Source of the DNA: Nonomuraea helvata
GTDB lineage: Bacteria; Actinomycetota; Actinomycetes; Streptosporangiales; Streptosporangiaceae
Length of the DNA stretch: 64,000 nt
Direction of reading: 5' to 3'
NCBI RefSeq assembly: GCF_039535785.1
Contig: NZ_BAAAXV010000009.1
Span: forward strand, 310,001 to 374,000
Shown piece after piece: positions 7,724 to 21,444 of this stretch. The notes beneath the pieces were generated by a model, which did not search any database, was not told the origin of the DNA, and saw only the letters and a program-made list of their open reading frames with translations. Both the position numbers and the translations under genes were made by a program. Numbering within the stretch: the first letter of the stretch is position 1; each line of letters starts with the position of its first letter.

Positions 7724-8236
7724 TCAGTGACCGTCGATGTCGCCGTCGGAGGCGTCCTCGACGAGCCTGAACAGGTCGGTACGGACGTCCTGGATCCTCG
7801 GGATGTCACGCAGCACGATCTCGCCCCGGTCGCCCGCGGACTCGACGGTCAGCGTGCCGCAGCCGAGCAGGCGTTCGGGGAACGTCTGGTCGGAGCTGAC
7901 CGTGTTGACCTTGGCGATCGGGATCTCGTCGGTCGACTTGTTGAGCACGCCCATGCTGATCGTGAAGCGGTGGGTGGTGAGCACGTAGCCGGTGTTCACC
8001 CAGCGCAGGTACGGCACGAGCGTGTAGATCGTCAGCAGGATGAGGCCGATGACGACGGCGGCGATCCTGGCGTAGAAGGCGTACTCCCACTCGCCGGGGA
8101 TGAGGAACAGCGCCGCGCCGACTGCCCCGACGACGAGGACCAGCGCGAAGAAGGGGCCGATGAGCCGCTTCCAGTGGGGGTGGAAGGATCTGACGCGCTG
8201 CTCACCCTGCGTCAGATGGTGGTCGGGAAGGGTCAT
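7724..8236 (-). CDS. Membrane protein with bacterial PH domain
   Basis: 170 residues. Two closely spaced transmembrane helices (about 25-47 and 54-76) are followed by a bPH_2-like domain with YVLTTHRFTISMGVLNKSTDEIP and FPERLLGCGTLTVES, typical of YdbS/YdbT-type proteins. The function of this family is unknown; it is common in actinobacteria. It is the first gene of an apparent leftward operon with the adenylate cyclase three bases downstream, so a membrane-related role linked to cAMP is conceivable but unsupported. Confidence 0.85.
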   Translation of the reverse strand: MTLPDHHLTQGEQRVRSFHPHWKRLIGPFFALVLVVGAVGAALFLIPGEWEYAFYARIAAVVIGLILLTIYTLVPYLRWVNTGYVLTTHRFTISMGVLNKSTDEIPIAKVNTVSSDQTFPERLLGCGTLTVESAGDRGEIVLRDIPRIQDVRTDLFRLVEDASDGDIDGH

Positions 8237-8275
8237 GGCCCAAATCGTCCCATCATCGCCGCCCGGCGGCCACGT

Positions 8276-9097
8276 TCATTCCGCTGTCCTTACATGTACG
8301 ACATCTCCAGCGCTCAGCGTGTAGCGCTCGCCCTCCGACTCCACCTGCAGATGCCCGGACAGGTCGATCCCCGTGGCGAGCCCGGTCAGCGCCTGCCCGT
8401 TGGGCAGCTCCACCCTGACCCGCCGCCCGATCGTGGCGCTGACCGCCAGGTACGCCGAGCGCAGCCCCGACGCCTCCGGATCGCCGTCGGCCGCCGTCCA
8501 CTCCCTGTAGTGGCTCTCGACCTCCCTGAGCACGGCCCTGAGCAGCGGGTCCCGGTCGACGCACGCGGCCTTCTCGACGGCCAGTGACGTGGCCGTCCCG
8601 GTGGGCAGCTCCTCCCGCGTGAGCGACACGTTCAGCCCCATGCCGACGACGACGGCGTCGTCGGCCCGCTCGGCCAGGATGCCGGCCAGCTTGCGCTCGC
8701 CGATCAGCAGGTCGTTGGGCCACTTGAGCCGCACGTCCACCTCTGCCACGCGGCGCACCGCCGAGGCGGCGGCGACGCCGTACAGGAGGGGCAGCCAGCC
8801 CTGCGTGGCGATCGGCGGCCGCGGCCTGAGCAGGATCGAGAACGTCAGGCCGGAACGCGGCGGCGCCGACCAGCTGCGCCCGAGCCGGCCGCGGCCCGCG
8901 AGCTGCGACTCCGCCACCAGCACCGTCCCCTCACCGGCGCCGCCGAGGGCGGAGGCGGCGAGGTCGGCGTTGGTGGAGCCGGTGCTCTCCACGACGGTGA
9001 CGCCCGTCCACAGGGAGCCGGGGTGCACGAGCGCGCGGTTGAGCGCGGCCTCGGAGAGCGGCGGGCGTTCGAGGTCGGAATAGCGTGAGCCGGACAT
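8276..9097 (-). CDS. birA: Biotin--[acetyl-CoA-carboxylase] ligase
   Basis: 273 residues. STNADL, the biotinyl-AMP loop GRGRLGRSW, KWPNDLL and the small C-terminal domain are all present. There is no N-terminal helix-turn-helix, so this is a group I ligase without repressor function. It attaches biotin to carboxyl-carrier proteins such as the alpha subunit that would partner the carboxylase at 18.5 kb. Only 35 bases separate its ATG from the divergent oxidoreductase ATG. Confidence 0.94.
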   Translation of the reverse strand: MSGSRYSDLERPPLSEAALNRALVHPGSLWTGVTVVESTGSTNADLAASALGGAGEGTVLVAESQLAGRGRLGRSWSAPPRSGLTFSILLRPRPPIATQGWLPLLYGVAAASAVRRVAEVDVRLKWPNDLLIGERKLAGILAERADDAVVVGMGLNVSLTREELPTGTATSLAVEKAACVDRDPLLRAVLREVESHYREWTAADGDPEASGLRSAYLAVSATIGRRVRVELPNGQALTGLATGIDLSGHLQVESEGERYTLSAGDVVHVRTAE

Positions 9098-9132
9098 CCC
9101 CCTATCTTGGCAGGCAAGAGGAGGATGGAGAG

Positions 9133-11333
<2,201 letters not shown>

Positions 11334-11337
<4 letters not shown>

Positions 11338-12176
11338 CGACACGCCTGGGGCCAACCAGCCGCATCAGGATCACCGAGCTCTCCGGCTCCACCGCCAGGC
11401 AGCGCCGCGACGACCTGGCCACGGAGGAGCCGCTGGAGATCCGCCTCACCGCCGCCGACGGCACGCGCAAGACCGTGGCCATCACCATGCGCACCCCCGG
11501 GCACGACTTCGAGCTGGCCGCCGGGTTCCTGCACGGCGAGGGCCTGGTCGGCCCCGGCGGGATCGCGGCCATCGCGTACTGCGTCGACGAGGACGTCCCG
11601 CCCGAGGCCCGCTACAACACCGTGACGGTGCGCCTGCACGGCCCCATCCCCGACCTGCCCGCTCTCGACCGCCACTTCCTCACCTCGAGCGCCTGCGGCG
11701 TCTGCGGCTCGGCCGGCCTCGAGGTGCTGCACGACCGCTGCGAGCCGGTTCCCAGGGGCCCGCTGAAGCTCACCCCCGAGTTCCTGTACGCCCTCCCCGA
11801 CCGGCTGAGGAAGGCGCAGGGCGGGTTCGGCAAGACGGGCGGGCTGCACGCGGCCGGGCTGTTCTCGGCCGCCGGGGAGCTGGTGGCGCTGCGGGAGGAC
11901 GTGGGGCGGCACAACGCGGTGGACAAGCTGGCCGGCTGGGCGGCGCTGAGCGAACGGCTGCCGCTGGCCGAGCACGTGCTCATGGTCAGCGGGAGGACCA
12001 GCTACGAGATCATGCAGAAGGCCCTGGCGGCGGGCATCCCGGTCGTGTGCGCCGTGTCGGCGCCGTCGTCATTGGCGGTCGACCTGGCGAGGGAGTTCGG
12101 CATGACGCTGGTGGGCTTCCTGCGGGGCGAGCGCTGCAACATCTACGCGGGCGCGGAGCGGATTGTTGTGGAATGA
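11334..12176 (+). CDS. fdhD: FdhD, formate dehydrogenase sulfurtransferase
   Basis: 280 residues from a GTG that overlaps the upstream TGA (GTGA). The sulfur-carrying pair C121 and C124 (SSACGVCGSAG), REDVGRHNAVDKL and a C-terminal GERCNIYAG are diagnostic. FdhD passes sulfur from a cysteine desulfurase to the molybdenum cofactor of formate-dehydrogenase-type enzymes, so it almost certainly matures the oxidoreductase encoded immediately upstream. Confidence 0.95.
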
Positions 12177-12178
12177 AT

Positions 12179-12214
12179 CGTTCCGTTCTGCTATTCTTGG
12201 AACAGAACGAACCG
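12179..12214. promoter_or_regulatory. Imperfect inverted repeat before epoxide hydrolase gene
   Basis: CGTTCCGTTCTG at 12179-12190 and CAGAACGAACCG at 12203-12214 form a near-symmetric pair around a 12-base spacer. TATTCT at 12192-12197 could be a -10 element inside the spacer. The layout resembles a TetR- or MarR-type operator over a promoter for the downstream hydrolase. No regulator gene is adjacent. Confidence 0.45.
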
Positions 12215-12241
12215 TTCCCCTGCTTCAAAGAGGAGCTTCCC

Positions 12242-13324
12242 GTGAGCATCCGCCCCTTCCGCATCGAGATCCCGCAGACCGACCTCGATGACCTCCAGGC
12301 CCGCCTCGCCCTGACCCGCTTCACGGACGAGATCGCCGGCGCCGACCAGGGCGTCAGCGTCGAGCGGGTGAAGCGCCTGGTCGGCTACTGGCGCGACGGG
12401 TTCGACTGGCGGGCGCAGGAGGCCAGGCTCAACGCGTACCCGCAGTTCACCACGGAGATCGACGGGCAGAACATCCACTTCATCCACGTACGCAACGAGA
12501 ACCCCGACGCGCTGGCGCTGATCCTCACCCACGGCTGGCCCGGCACCCTCGTCGAGTACCTCGACGCCATCGAGCCCCTGTCGCGCCACTTCCACCTGGT
12601 CATCCCGTCGGTGCCCGGCTACGCATTCTCCGGCCCCACGCACGAGCTGGGGTGGAACAACCAGCGCATCGCCAGGGCGTGGGCCGAGCTGATGGCCCGG
12701 TTGGGCTACGAGCGCTACGGCGCGGTCGGGAACGACGGCGGCTCGATGATCTCGCCCGAGGTCGGCAGGTTCGACCCGGAGCATGTCGTGGGCGTGCACG
12801 TCACCCAGCTGTTCTCGTTCCCCTCAGGCGACCCGGCCGAGTTCGCGGACCTGAGCGAGGAGGATCAGGCGGGCCTGGCCGTGCTCGACTGGTTCTGGAA
12901 GGAGAAGGGCGCCTTCAACGTGCTGCACTCCCAGCAGCCGCAGACCCTCGCCCACGCCATCGCCGACTCCCCCGCCGGGCTGCTCGGCTGGCTGGCCCAG
13001 CTCTTCGACGAGGACCTGGACGACGACTTCGTCCTGACCAACGCCTCGATCCACTGGTTCACCGGGACGGCCGGGTCGGCGATCCGGCAGTACTGGGAGA
13101 ACGCCCGCATGGAGCAGCCCAAGGAGCCCACCACCGTGCCGACGGCACTGGCGATGAGCGAGGGCGACTTCAAGTCGATCCGCCGCTTCGCCGAGCGCGA
13201 CCACGCCAACATCGTGTCGTGGAAGACGCTGCCGGCCCCGGTGCACGGGCACTACGCCGCGCACACCGCGCCCGAGGTCGTCGCGTCCGACATCGTCGCC
13301 TTCTTCAAGGGCCTCGGTCAGTAG
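12242..13324 (+). CDS. Epoxide hydrolase, alpha/beta-hydrolase fold
   Basis: 360 residues from GTG 12242, preceded by AAAGAGGAG. The N-terminus (VSIRPFRIEIPQTDLDDLQARL) is the EPHX N-terminal domain. HGWPGTLVEYL carries the oxyanion-type HGWP motif. The nucleophile is probably D in VGNDGGSMIS and the base H in HGHYAAHTAPE. The family opens epoxides to diols; microsomal-type enzymes like this act on xenobiotic or polyketide epoxides. It stands alone after fdhD, with its own probable operator. Confidence 0.88.
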   Translation: MSIRPFRIEIPQTDLDDLQARLALTRFTDEIAGADQGVSVERVKRLVGYWRDGFDWRAQEARLNAYPQFTTEIDGQNIHFIHVRNENPDALALILTHGWPGTLVEYLDAIEPLSRHFHLVIPSVPGYAFSGPTHELGWNNQRIARAWAELMARLGYERYGAVGNDGGSMISPEVGRFDPEHVVGVHVTQLFSFPSGDPAEFADLSEEDQAGLAVLDWFWKEKGAFNVLHSQQPQTLAHAIADSPAGLLGWLAQLFDEDLDDDFVLTNASIHWFTGTAGSAIRQYWENARMEQPKEPTTVPTALAMSEGDFKSIRRFAERDHANIVSWKTLPAPVHGHYAAHTAPEVVASDIVAFFKGLGQ

Positions 13325-13398
13325 CCCCCTTCCCCCGCTCCTCCTGGACCCACCGCACTTCGGCTGGGGTCCCTTGGGGAAGACGATGCACTGGGCCC

Positions 13399-13446
13399 GG
13401 CCGAAGGGCGAAGGGGGCGGTGCGCCGCCACCCATCCCCTTCGGCC
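13399..13446. terminator. Long GC-rich hairpin, probable bidirectional terminator
   Basis: GGCCGAAGGG at 13399-13408 pairs perfectly with CCCTTCGGCC at 13437-13446, with an inner GGCGG/CCGCC stem. It lies between the convergent epoxide hydrolase and PEP carboxylase genes. A second smaller inverted repeat (GGACCC/GGGTCC, 13346-13372) lies just before it. Confidence 0.6.
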
Positions 13447-13480
13447 GACGGGCGGCGGCGCGAGGGCCTTGGCGGGCGGG

Positions 13481-16102
<2,622 letters not shown>

Positions 16103-16167
16103 GTTTTGAAGGGTATCGACTCGTTCTGGGAAGCCGTAGACCGGTCTCGCCCATTGGACTAGACCAC

Positions 16168-17727
16168 TCAACTACCTTTGGAAACAGCCCCCAGCAGCTC
16201 CGGCATCTTGGCGAATCCGAGCTTGGCGGCCAGCCGCCTGCCGAGTGTCTCGACCAGCAGTCCGTAGAACGGCGCCAGCGCGCACACCCAGAACCAGCCG
16301 AGCACCAGCGGCACCACGAACGGCAGCGACAGCAGAGCGATGCCGGCCGTGGCCGCCAGGGCCGAGGCGAACGCCTGCCCGCCCTGCCCGGGCGCGGCGC
16401 TGCTGAAGGCGTTCATGCGCTCGGGCACCGTGTACGGCACCACCACGCTCGTCACGGAGCCGACGCCGAGCCCGACCCCGAGCGCGCCCCATCCGGCCAG
16501 GGCCGCGGGGACGATCGAGGCGGGATGGCCGGTGAACAGGCTGGTGGCGACCGCGATCACGCCGAGCAGCGGCACGGCGATCAGCGCGTTGGCCAGGTGG
16601 CGGCCGGCCAGGTCGATGCCCAGGCCGCGTTCGGAGCCGAACGCGACGGCGTTCATCCACAGCGAGCGGCCGTCGATGCCGAACGCGTTGCCCGACTGCA
16701 GCGCGATCATCAGGGCGCCGAGGGAGGTGATCACGATCGACGCCCCTTCCCCGCTCCCGCTGTTCCTGGTGAACGAGAACGCCAGCACGGCGGTCACCAC
16801 GATCGCGCTGAACCAGCCGACGCGGGACCTGGGCTCACGCCTGATGTACTTCAGCTCCTTGGTCACCACGGCCGCCAGCGGCCCGTCCGGCAGGAGCCGG
16901 TCGGTCAGACCGCTCTCCTTGCGTACGGAGGCGCCCTGGGTGGAGACGTCGGGCGTGACGAGGGCCCTGCTCAGCGCCTTGATCCACAGCCAGCCGAGCG
17001 CCACCACGAGCACGGCGACGAACGCCAGCTCGGCCAGCCCCACGAGGCCGCCGTCCGCCATCGCGTGCGCGGCCATGCCCGGCGGGGTCCACCTGAACAC
17101 GGCCGCCACACCGGCCATCATCGCCGCCGGGTCGCCGAGCCCCCGGTTCATCACGAGGTTGGGCAGCTGCGCGAGCACCACCACGAGCAGCGCGGCCACG
17201 GCCAGCACGTCGCGGCCGCGCCGGCTGCGCAGCGCGCCGGAGAGCGAGGTGGTGATCAGCCGCGACGTCACCACGCAGAGCGCGAACTGCAGCAGCACGG
17301 CCGGCACCCCGAGCAGCACGCCGCCGACGCCGTTCGCCAGGCCGACCAGCGCGCCCGCCGTGACGATCAGCATGGCCGCCGGCCAGACGCCGGTCACGGA
17401 CGCGGTGAACAGGCCGATCGCCAGCTCGCGCGTGCGCAGCGGGAGCAGCGACAGCTTCGCCGGGTCGAGCGTGTCGTCCAGGCCGAACGCGAGCAGCGGC
17501 ACGATCATCCAGCTGATGAGGAACATCGTGAACGCGATGATCACGAGCTGGGCGGCGATGTCGTGGCTCGCCAGGCGGAGCAGGCTCATCAGGAGGAAGC
17601 CGAGCGCGGCCAGGCCGACGGCGGCGATCAGGGTGAAGACGAAGCCGAGCTTGCGCTGGACGTCGCCGCGCAGGTTGCCGGCCAATAACCGGAGCTTGAG
17701 CTGGGCGAAGAGGGCGACCGTGCTCAT
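16168..17727 (-). CDS. ABC transporter permease (ABC-2 type)
   Basis: 519 residues from ATG 17727, which overlaps the stop of the ATPase gene (ATGA). About twelve hydrophobic helices are spread along the protein with a cytoplasmic stretch near residues 260-320 (KYIRREPRSR). This is the size and layout of large two-half ABC-2 exporter permeases. It should pair with the ATPase encoded directly upstream. The cargo is unknown; there is no nearby biosynthetic or immunity gene to suggest one. Confidence 0.85.
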   Translation of the reverse strand: MSTVALFAQLKLRLLAGNLRGDVQRKLGFVFTLIAAVGLAALGFLLMSLLRLASHDIAAQLVIIAFTMFLISWMIVPLLAFGLDDTLDPAKLSLLPLRTRELAIGLFTASVTGVWPAAMLIVTAGALVGLANGVGGVLLGVPAVLLQFALCVVTSRLITTSLSGALRSRRGRDVLAVAALLVVVLAQLPNLVMNRGLGDPAAMMAGVAAVFRWTPPGMAAHAMADGGLVGLAELAFVAVLVVALGWLWIKALSRALVTPDVSTQGASVRKESGLTDRLLPDGPLAAVVTKELKYIRREPRSRVGWFSAIVVTAVLAFSFTRNSGSGEGASIVITSLGALMIALQSGNAFGIDGRSLWMNAVAFGSERGLGIDLAGRHLANALIAVPLLGVIAVATSLFTGHPASIVPAALAGWGALGVGLGVGSVTSVVVPYTVPERMNAFSSAAPGQGGQAFASALAATAGIALLSLPFVVPLVLGWFWVCALAPFYGLLVETLGRRLAAKLGFAKMPELLGAVSKGS

Positions 17728-18500
17728 CGCTGTTCCTCCGGCCTGGCGCCGAGCCAGGTCAGACCGGCCTCGCCGTGGCCGCGGGGACCGCCGACCAGCT
17801 CCAGGAACGCCTGGTTGAGACTGCGCCCGCCGCGTACGTCCGCCAGCGGCCCCTGAGCCACGATGTGGCCGGCGCTCATCACCGACACCCAGTCGCACAG
17901 CCGCTCGACCAGGTCCATCACGTGGCTGGAGAAGATCACGGTCGAGCCGGACGCGGTGAAGCGCCGCAGCACGTCGGTGAGGGTGTTGGCGCTGACCGGG
18001 TCGACGCCCTCGAACGGCTCGTCGAGGAAGAGCACCGACGGGTTGTGCAGGAGCGCGGCGGCCAGGCCGATCTTCTTGCGCATGCCGGTGGAGTAGTCGA
18101 CGACCAGCTTGTCGGCCGCGCCGTCCAGGTCCATCACGGCCAGCAGCTCGCTCGCGCGCTGCTCGACGTCGGCCTTGGGGATGCCGCGCAGCCGGCCGTT
18201 GTAGAGGAGCAGCTCGCGGCCCGACAGGCGCTCGAACAGCCGCAGCCCCTCCGGCAGCACGCCGATGCGGGTCTTGACCTCGACGGGGTCGCGCCAGACA
18301 TCGAACCCGTCGATCTCGGCCGAGCCGCCGTCGGGACGGAGCAGACCGGTGATCATGCTCAGTGTGGTGGTCTTGCCCGCGCCGTTGGGCCCGACGAGCC
18401 CGGCGAAACTGCCCGCCGGGACCACGAGATCGACGCCCGCCACGGCGACCTGCGGCCCGTACCGCTTGAACAGCCCCTGCGTGCGAACCGCGTCCGTCAT
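17724..18500 (-). CDS. ABC transporter ATP-binding protein
   Basis: 258 residues. Walker A GPNGAGKTTT, signature YSTGMRKKIGLA (a divergent LSGGQ, usual in ABC-2 exporters), Walker B VLFLDEPFEGVD and the H-loop SSHVMD are all present. It is translationally coupled to the permease gene. The gene is divergent from the acyl-CoA carboxylase gene, with only 36 bases between the two ATGs. Confidence 0.93.
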   Translation of the reverse strand: MTDAVRTQGLFKRYGPQVAVAGVDLVVPAGSFAGLVGPNGAGKTTTLSMITGLLRPDGGSAEIDGFDVWRDPVEVKTRIGVLPEGLRLFERLSGRELLLYNGRLRGIPKADVEQRASELLAVMDLDGAADKLVVDYSTGMRKKIGLAAALLHNPSVLFLDEPFEGVDPVSANTLTDVLRRFTASGSTVIFSSHVMDLVERLCDWVSVMSAGHIVAQGPLADVRGGRSLNQAFLELVGGPRGHGEAGLTWLGARPEEQR

Positions 18501-18536
18501 GGAATCAACTCTAGGAGGAGGACTAATCTTGCGCGC

Positions 18537-20126
18537 ATGACCACAGCTGCGGAATCGATACCGGAACAGCCGGATATTCACACCACTGCTGGGAAAATCG
18601 CCGACCTTGAGCGGCGCCTCGACGAGGCCGCGCACGCGGGCTCCGCGGCCGCGGTGGACAAGCAGCACGCCAAGGGCAAGATGACCGCCAGGGAGCGGGT
18701 GCTCGCGCTGCTGGACGAGGGTTCGTTCGTGGAGTTCGACGAGTTCGCCAGGCACCGGTCCACGATGTTCGGGCTGGAGAAGCGGCGGCCGTACGGCGAC
18801 GGCGTCATCACCGGGCACGGCACGGTCGACGGCCGGCAGGTGTGCGTGTTCTCTCAGGACGTGACCGTGTTCGGCGGCTCGCTCGGCGAGGTGTACGGCG
18901 AGAAGATCGTCAAGGTGCTGGACATGGCGATCAAGACCGGATGCCCGATCATCGGCATCAACGAGGGCGGCGGCGCGCGCATCCAGGAGGGCGTGGTCGC
19001 GCTCGGCCTCTACGCGGAGATCTTCAAGCGCAACGTGCACGCGTCCGGCGTGATCCCGCAGATCTCGCTCATCATGGGCGCCGCGGCCGGCGGGCACGTC
19101 TACTCCCCCGCGCTGACCGACTTCGTCGTGATGGTGGATCAGACGTCCCACATGTTCATCACGGGGCCCGACGTGATCAAGACGGTGACGGGCGAGGAGG
19201 TCACGTTCGAGGAGCTCGGCGGGGCCCACGCGCACAACACGAAGTCGGGCGTGGCCCACTACCAGGCCGCCGACGAGCAGGACGCGCTGGAGTACGTGAA
19301 GGCGCTGCTGTCGTACCTGCCGTCGAACAATCTGGACGAGGCCCCGATCTTCGAGGCCGCCGCCGACCTGGAGCCCGATCCGGAGCTCGACGAGCTGATC
19401 CCCGACTCGGCCAACCAGCCGTACGACATGCACCGGGTGATCGAGCACGTGCTGGACGACGGGGAGTTCCTGGAGGTCCACGCGCTGTTCGCGCCCAACG
19501 TCGTGGTGGGGTACGGCCGCCTGGACGGCCAGCCGGTCGGCGTCGTGGCCAACCAGCCCATGCATTTCGCGGGATGTCTGGATATCAATGCATCGGAGAA
19601 GGCCGCCAGATTTATACGAACATGTGATGCCTTTAATATTCCTATACTGACTTTTGTGGATGTGCCGGGATTCCTTCCTGGGACCGATCAGGAATGGAAC
19701 GGAATCATCCGCCGGGGCGCCAAGCTCCTCTACGCCTACGCCGAGGCCACCGTGCCGCTCATCACGGTGATCACGCGCAAGGCGTACGGCGGCGCGTACG
19801 ACGTCATGGGCTCCAAGCACCTCGGCGCGGACGTCAACCTGGCCTGGCCGACCGCCCAGATCGCGGTCATGGGCGCACAGGGCGCGGTCAACATCCTCTA
19901 CCGGCGCGAGCTGGCCGCGTCCGCGGACCCCGAGGCCGAGCGCGCGCGGCTCGTCACCGAGTACGAGGACACGCTGGCGAACCCCTATATCGCGGCGGAG
20001 CGCGGCTACGTGGACGCGGTGATCCGGCCGGCCGAAACCCGGTCCCAGGTTGTGCGGGCGCTGCGGGCGCTCAGGAACAAGCGGGCGACGCTCCCGCCGA
20101 AGAAGCATGGGAACATCCCGCTATGA
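18537..20126 (+). CDS. Acyl-CoA (propionyl/acetyl-CoA) carboxylase beta subunit
   Basis: 529 residues with both crotonase-like carboxyltransferase halves: EGGGARIQEGV and GAAAGGHVYSPAL in the first, FVDVPGFLPGTDQE and RKAYGGAYDVMGSKHLGAD in the second. It transfers CO2 from carboxybiotin to acyl-CoA, giving malonyl- or methylmalonyl-CoA. GGAGGAGG precedes the ATG. The biotinylated alpha subunit is not in the window. The stop overlaps the epsilon-subunit ATG. A 62-base internal stretch (19605-19666) is only about 39% GC, although its protein sequence is the conserved active-site region. Confidence 0.95.
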   Translation: MTTAAESIPEQPDIHTTAGKIADLERRLDEAAHAGSAAAVDKQHAKGKMTARERVLALLDEGSFVEFDEFARHRSTMFGLEKRRPYGDGVITGHGTVDGRQVCVFSQDVTVFGGSLGEVYGEKIVKVLDMAIKTGCPIIGINEGGGARIQEGVVALGLYAEIFKRNVHASGVIPQISLIMGAAAGGHVYSPALTDFVVMVDQTSHMFITGPDVIKTVTGEEVTFEELGGAHAHNTKSGVAHYQAADEQDALEYVKALLSYLPSNNLDEAPIFEAAADLEPDPELDELIPDSANQPYDMHRVIEHVLDDGEFLEVHALFAPNVVVGYGRLDGQPVGVVANQPMHFAGCLDINASEKAARFIRTCDAFNIPILTFVDVPGFLPGTDQEWNGIIRRGAKLLYAYAEATVPLITVITRKAYGGAYDVMGSKHLGADVNLAWPTAQIAVMGAQGAVNILYRRELAASADPEAERARLVTEYEDTLANPYIAAERGYVDAVIRPAETRSQVVRALRALRNKRATLPPKKHGNIPL

Positions 20127-20332
20127 CGGCAGATCTGCGAATTGTCCGAGGCGACGCCACGCCCGAAGAGATCGCGGCGTTGGTGGCCGTACTCGCGGCA
20201 CGACAGGGCTCCCGGACCGAACCGGAGAAGTCTCCAGTACCGCAAAGACAAACGTGGCGAAACCCAGCCAGAGGTATGCGTAAGCCTGTCGTCCCAGGGA
20301 AGTCGGCTTGGCGGGTGAGCGCACTACCCTAG
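20123..20332 (+). CDS. Acyl-CoA carboxylase epsilon subunit
   Basis: 69 residues, ATG overlapping the beta-subunit stop (ATGA). It begins MTADLRIVRGDATPEEIAAL and ends with W...R and SAWRVSALP, the pattern of AccE/PccE epsilon subunits found only with actinobacterial carboxylases. These bind and stimulate the alpha-beta complex. A small gene with clear context support. Confidence 0.9.
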   Translation: MTADLRIVRGDATPEEIAALVAVLAARQGSRTEPEKSPVPQRQTWRNPARGMRKPVVPGKSAWRVSALP

Positions 20333-20439
20333 ATAGATCCTGGGAAACGGGTGTCAAGCACCCCGGGAGTTGGGACTATCTAGAGAAAGTAGGCGTATAT
20401 AGTCGGCCGATCAACTAACACCGCGGCCTGGAGGACGAC

Positions 20440-21381
20440 ATGGCCATCCCAGACCTCATGCCGCATCCTGTGGCAGCCAAGTACGCCGTCCTGGTGGATG
20501 TCGGTTATCTGTACGCGGCGGCAGGTGAAGTGCTGCTCGCCGCGAAGGAACGCAAGGAATATCGGGTGGCCGCCGATGAGCTCATCCAGAGTCTACAGAA
20601 ACATGCAGAGGAACGTATTTCCGGCGAACTTCTGCGGATCTATTGGTATGACGCAGCCCGTGATCGCGTGCCCACCGTCGACCAGCGTGTCATCGCTCAG
20701 CTGCCCTGGGTCAAGGTGCGACTTGGCAACCTGAACGCCCGTGGCCAGCAGAAGGGCGTGGACGCGCAGATCAGGAGTGATCTGGAGGCACTGGCGAGGC
20801 ATCATGCGGTCACCGACACGATCCTGTTGGCGGGCGATGAGGACATGGTTCCGGCGGTCGAGGCGGCGCAGGCGTACGGCGTCCGCATCCACCTGTGGGG
20901 CGTCGAGCCGCCTTACGGCACCAACCAGGCCGAGCGCCTGGTGTGGGAGTCCGACACCGTAGAAGTGATCTCCGCTGATTTTCTGAGGCCCTTTTTCAGC
21001 CGTGCTCCGCAGCCCGTCCCTGTCACTCCGCCGGCCGCCGCTCCTTCGCCCGCGCAGGTCTTCGCCGGGCGAACGCCCGTCAAGCCGCACGCCAAGCCCG
21101 GCCAGGTGGCCAAGCTCGGGCCGAGCCGCCCGCGCGTGGAGGACGTGGGCGAGCACGTGGCACAGAAGTGGATCCTCACCCGTGGCCGCGACAACATCCG
21201 CGACCTGCTGCCCGGCCCGATCCTGCCGACCGTGATCGACACCGAGCTGCTGATCGAGGCGGAGAAGGAGCTCGGCCACTCGCTGCGCCCGTACCCGGAG
21301 GCCCGGGTGTGGCTGCGTGACGGCTTCTGGGCCAGGGTCTACCGGGAGTTCGACCTAGGGGTGGGCGTCTCGTCCAAGTAG
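20440..21381 (+). CDS. NYN-domain protein (putative RNase)
   Basis: 313 residues; CTGGAGGACG precedes the ATG. Residues 14-180 form a NYN/PIN-like fold with D20 (VLVDVGYL), D in GVDAQIRSDLE and LLAGDEDMVPAVE as candidate metal-binding acidic residues. A proline-rich linker (about 190-240) leads to an OST-HTH/LOTUS-like C-terminal region of about 80 residues with QKWILTRGRDNIRDLLPG. NYN proteins cleave RNA; the target is unknown. The gene stands alone, with a 107-base upstream spacer containing AT-rich promoter-like sequence. Confidence 0.82.
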   Translation: MAIPDLMPHPVAAKYAVLVDVGYLYAAAGEVLLAAKERKEYRVAADELIQSLQKHAEERISGELLRIYWYDAARDRVPTVDQRVIAQLPWVKVRLGNLNARGQQKGVDAQIRSDLEALARHHAVTDTILLAGDEDMVPAVEAAQAYGVRIHLWGVEPPYGTNQAERLVWESDTVEVISADFLRPFFSRAPQPVPVTPPAAAPSPAQVFAGRTPVKPHAKPGQVAKLGPSRPRVEDVGEHVAQKWILTRGRDNIRDLLPGPILPTVIDTELLIEAEKELGHSLRPYPEARVWLRDGFWARVYREFDLGVGVSSK

Positions 21382-21444
21382 CCGTCACGTACGGGTCCGA
21401 TTTCCGCCAGTCGGCGCCGTTGGCGAGCGCATACTGTCGGAGGC

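Noticed and set aside
16103..16171. TTG start for PEP carboxylase overlapping the ABC permease stop
   Set aside because: Would add 23 residues not typical for the family, and the AAAGG lies only about three bases from the TTG; kept only as an alternative.
19605..19666. Horizontal insertion inside the carboxylase gene
   Set aside because: Protein sequence is uninterrupted and family-conserved here, so this is a codon-usage anomaly, not an insertion.
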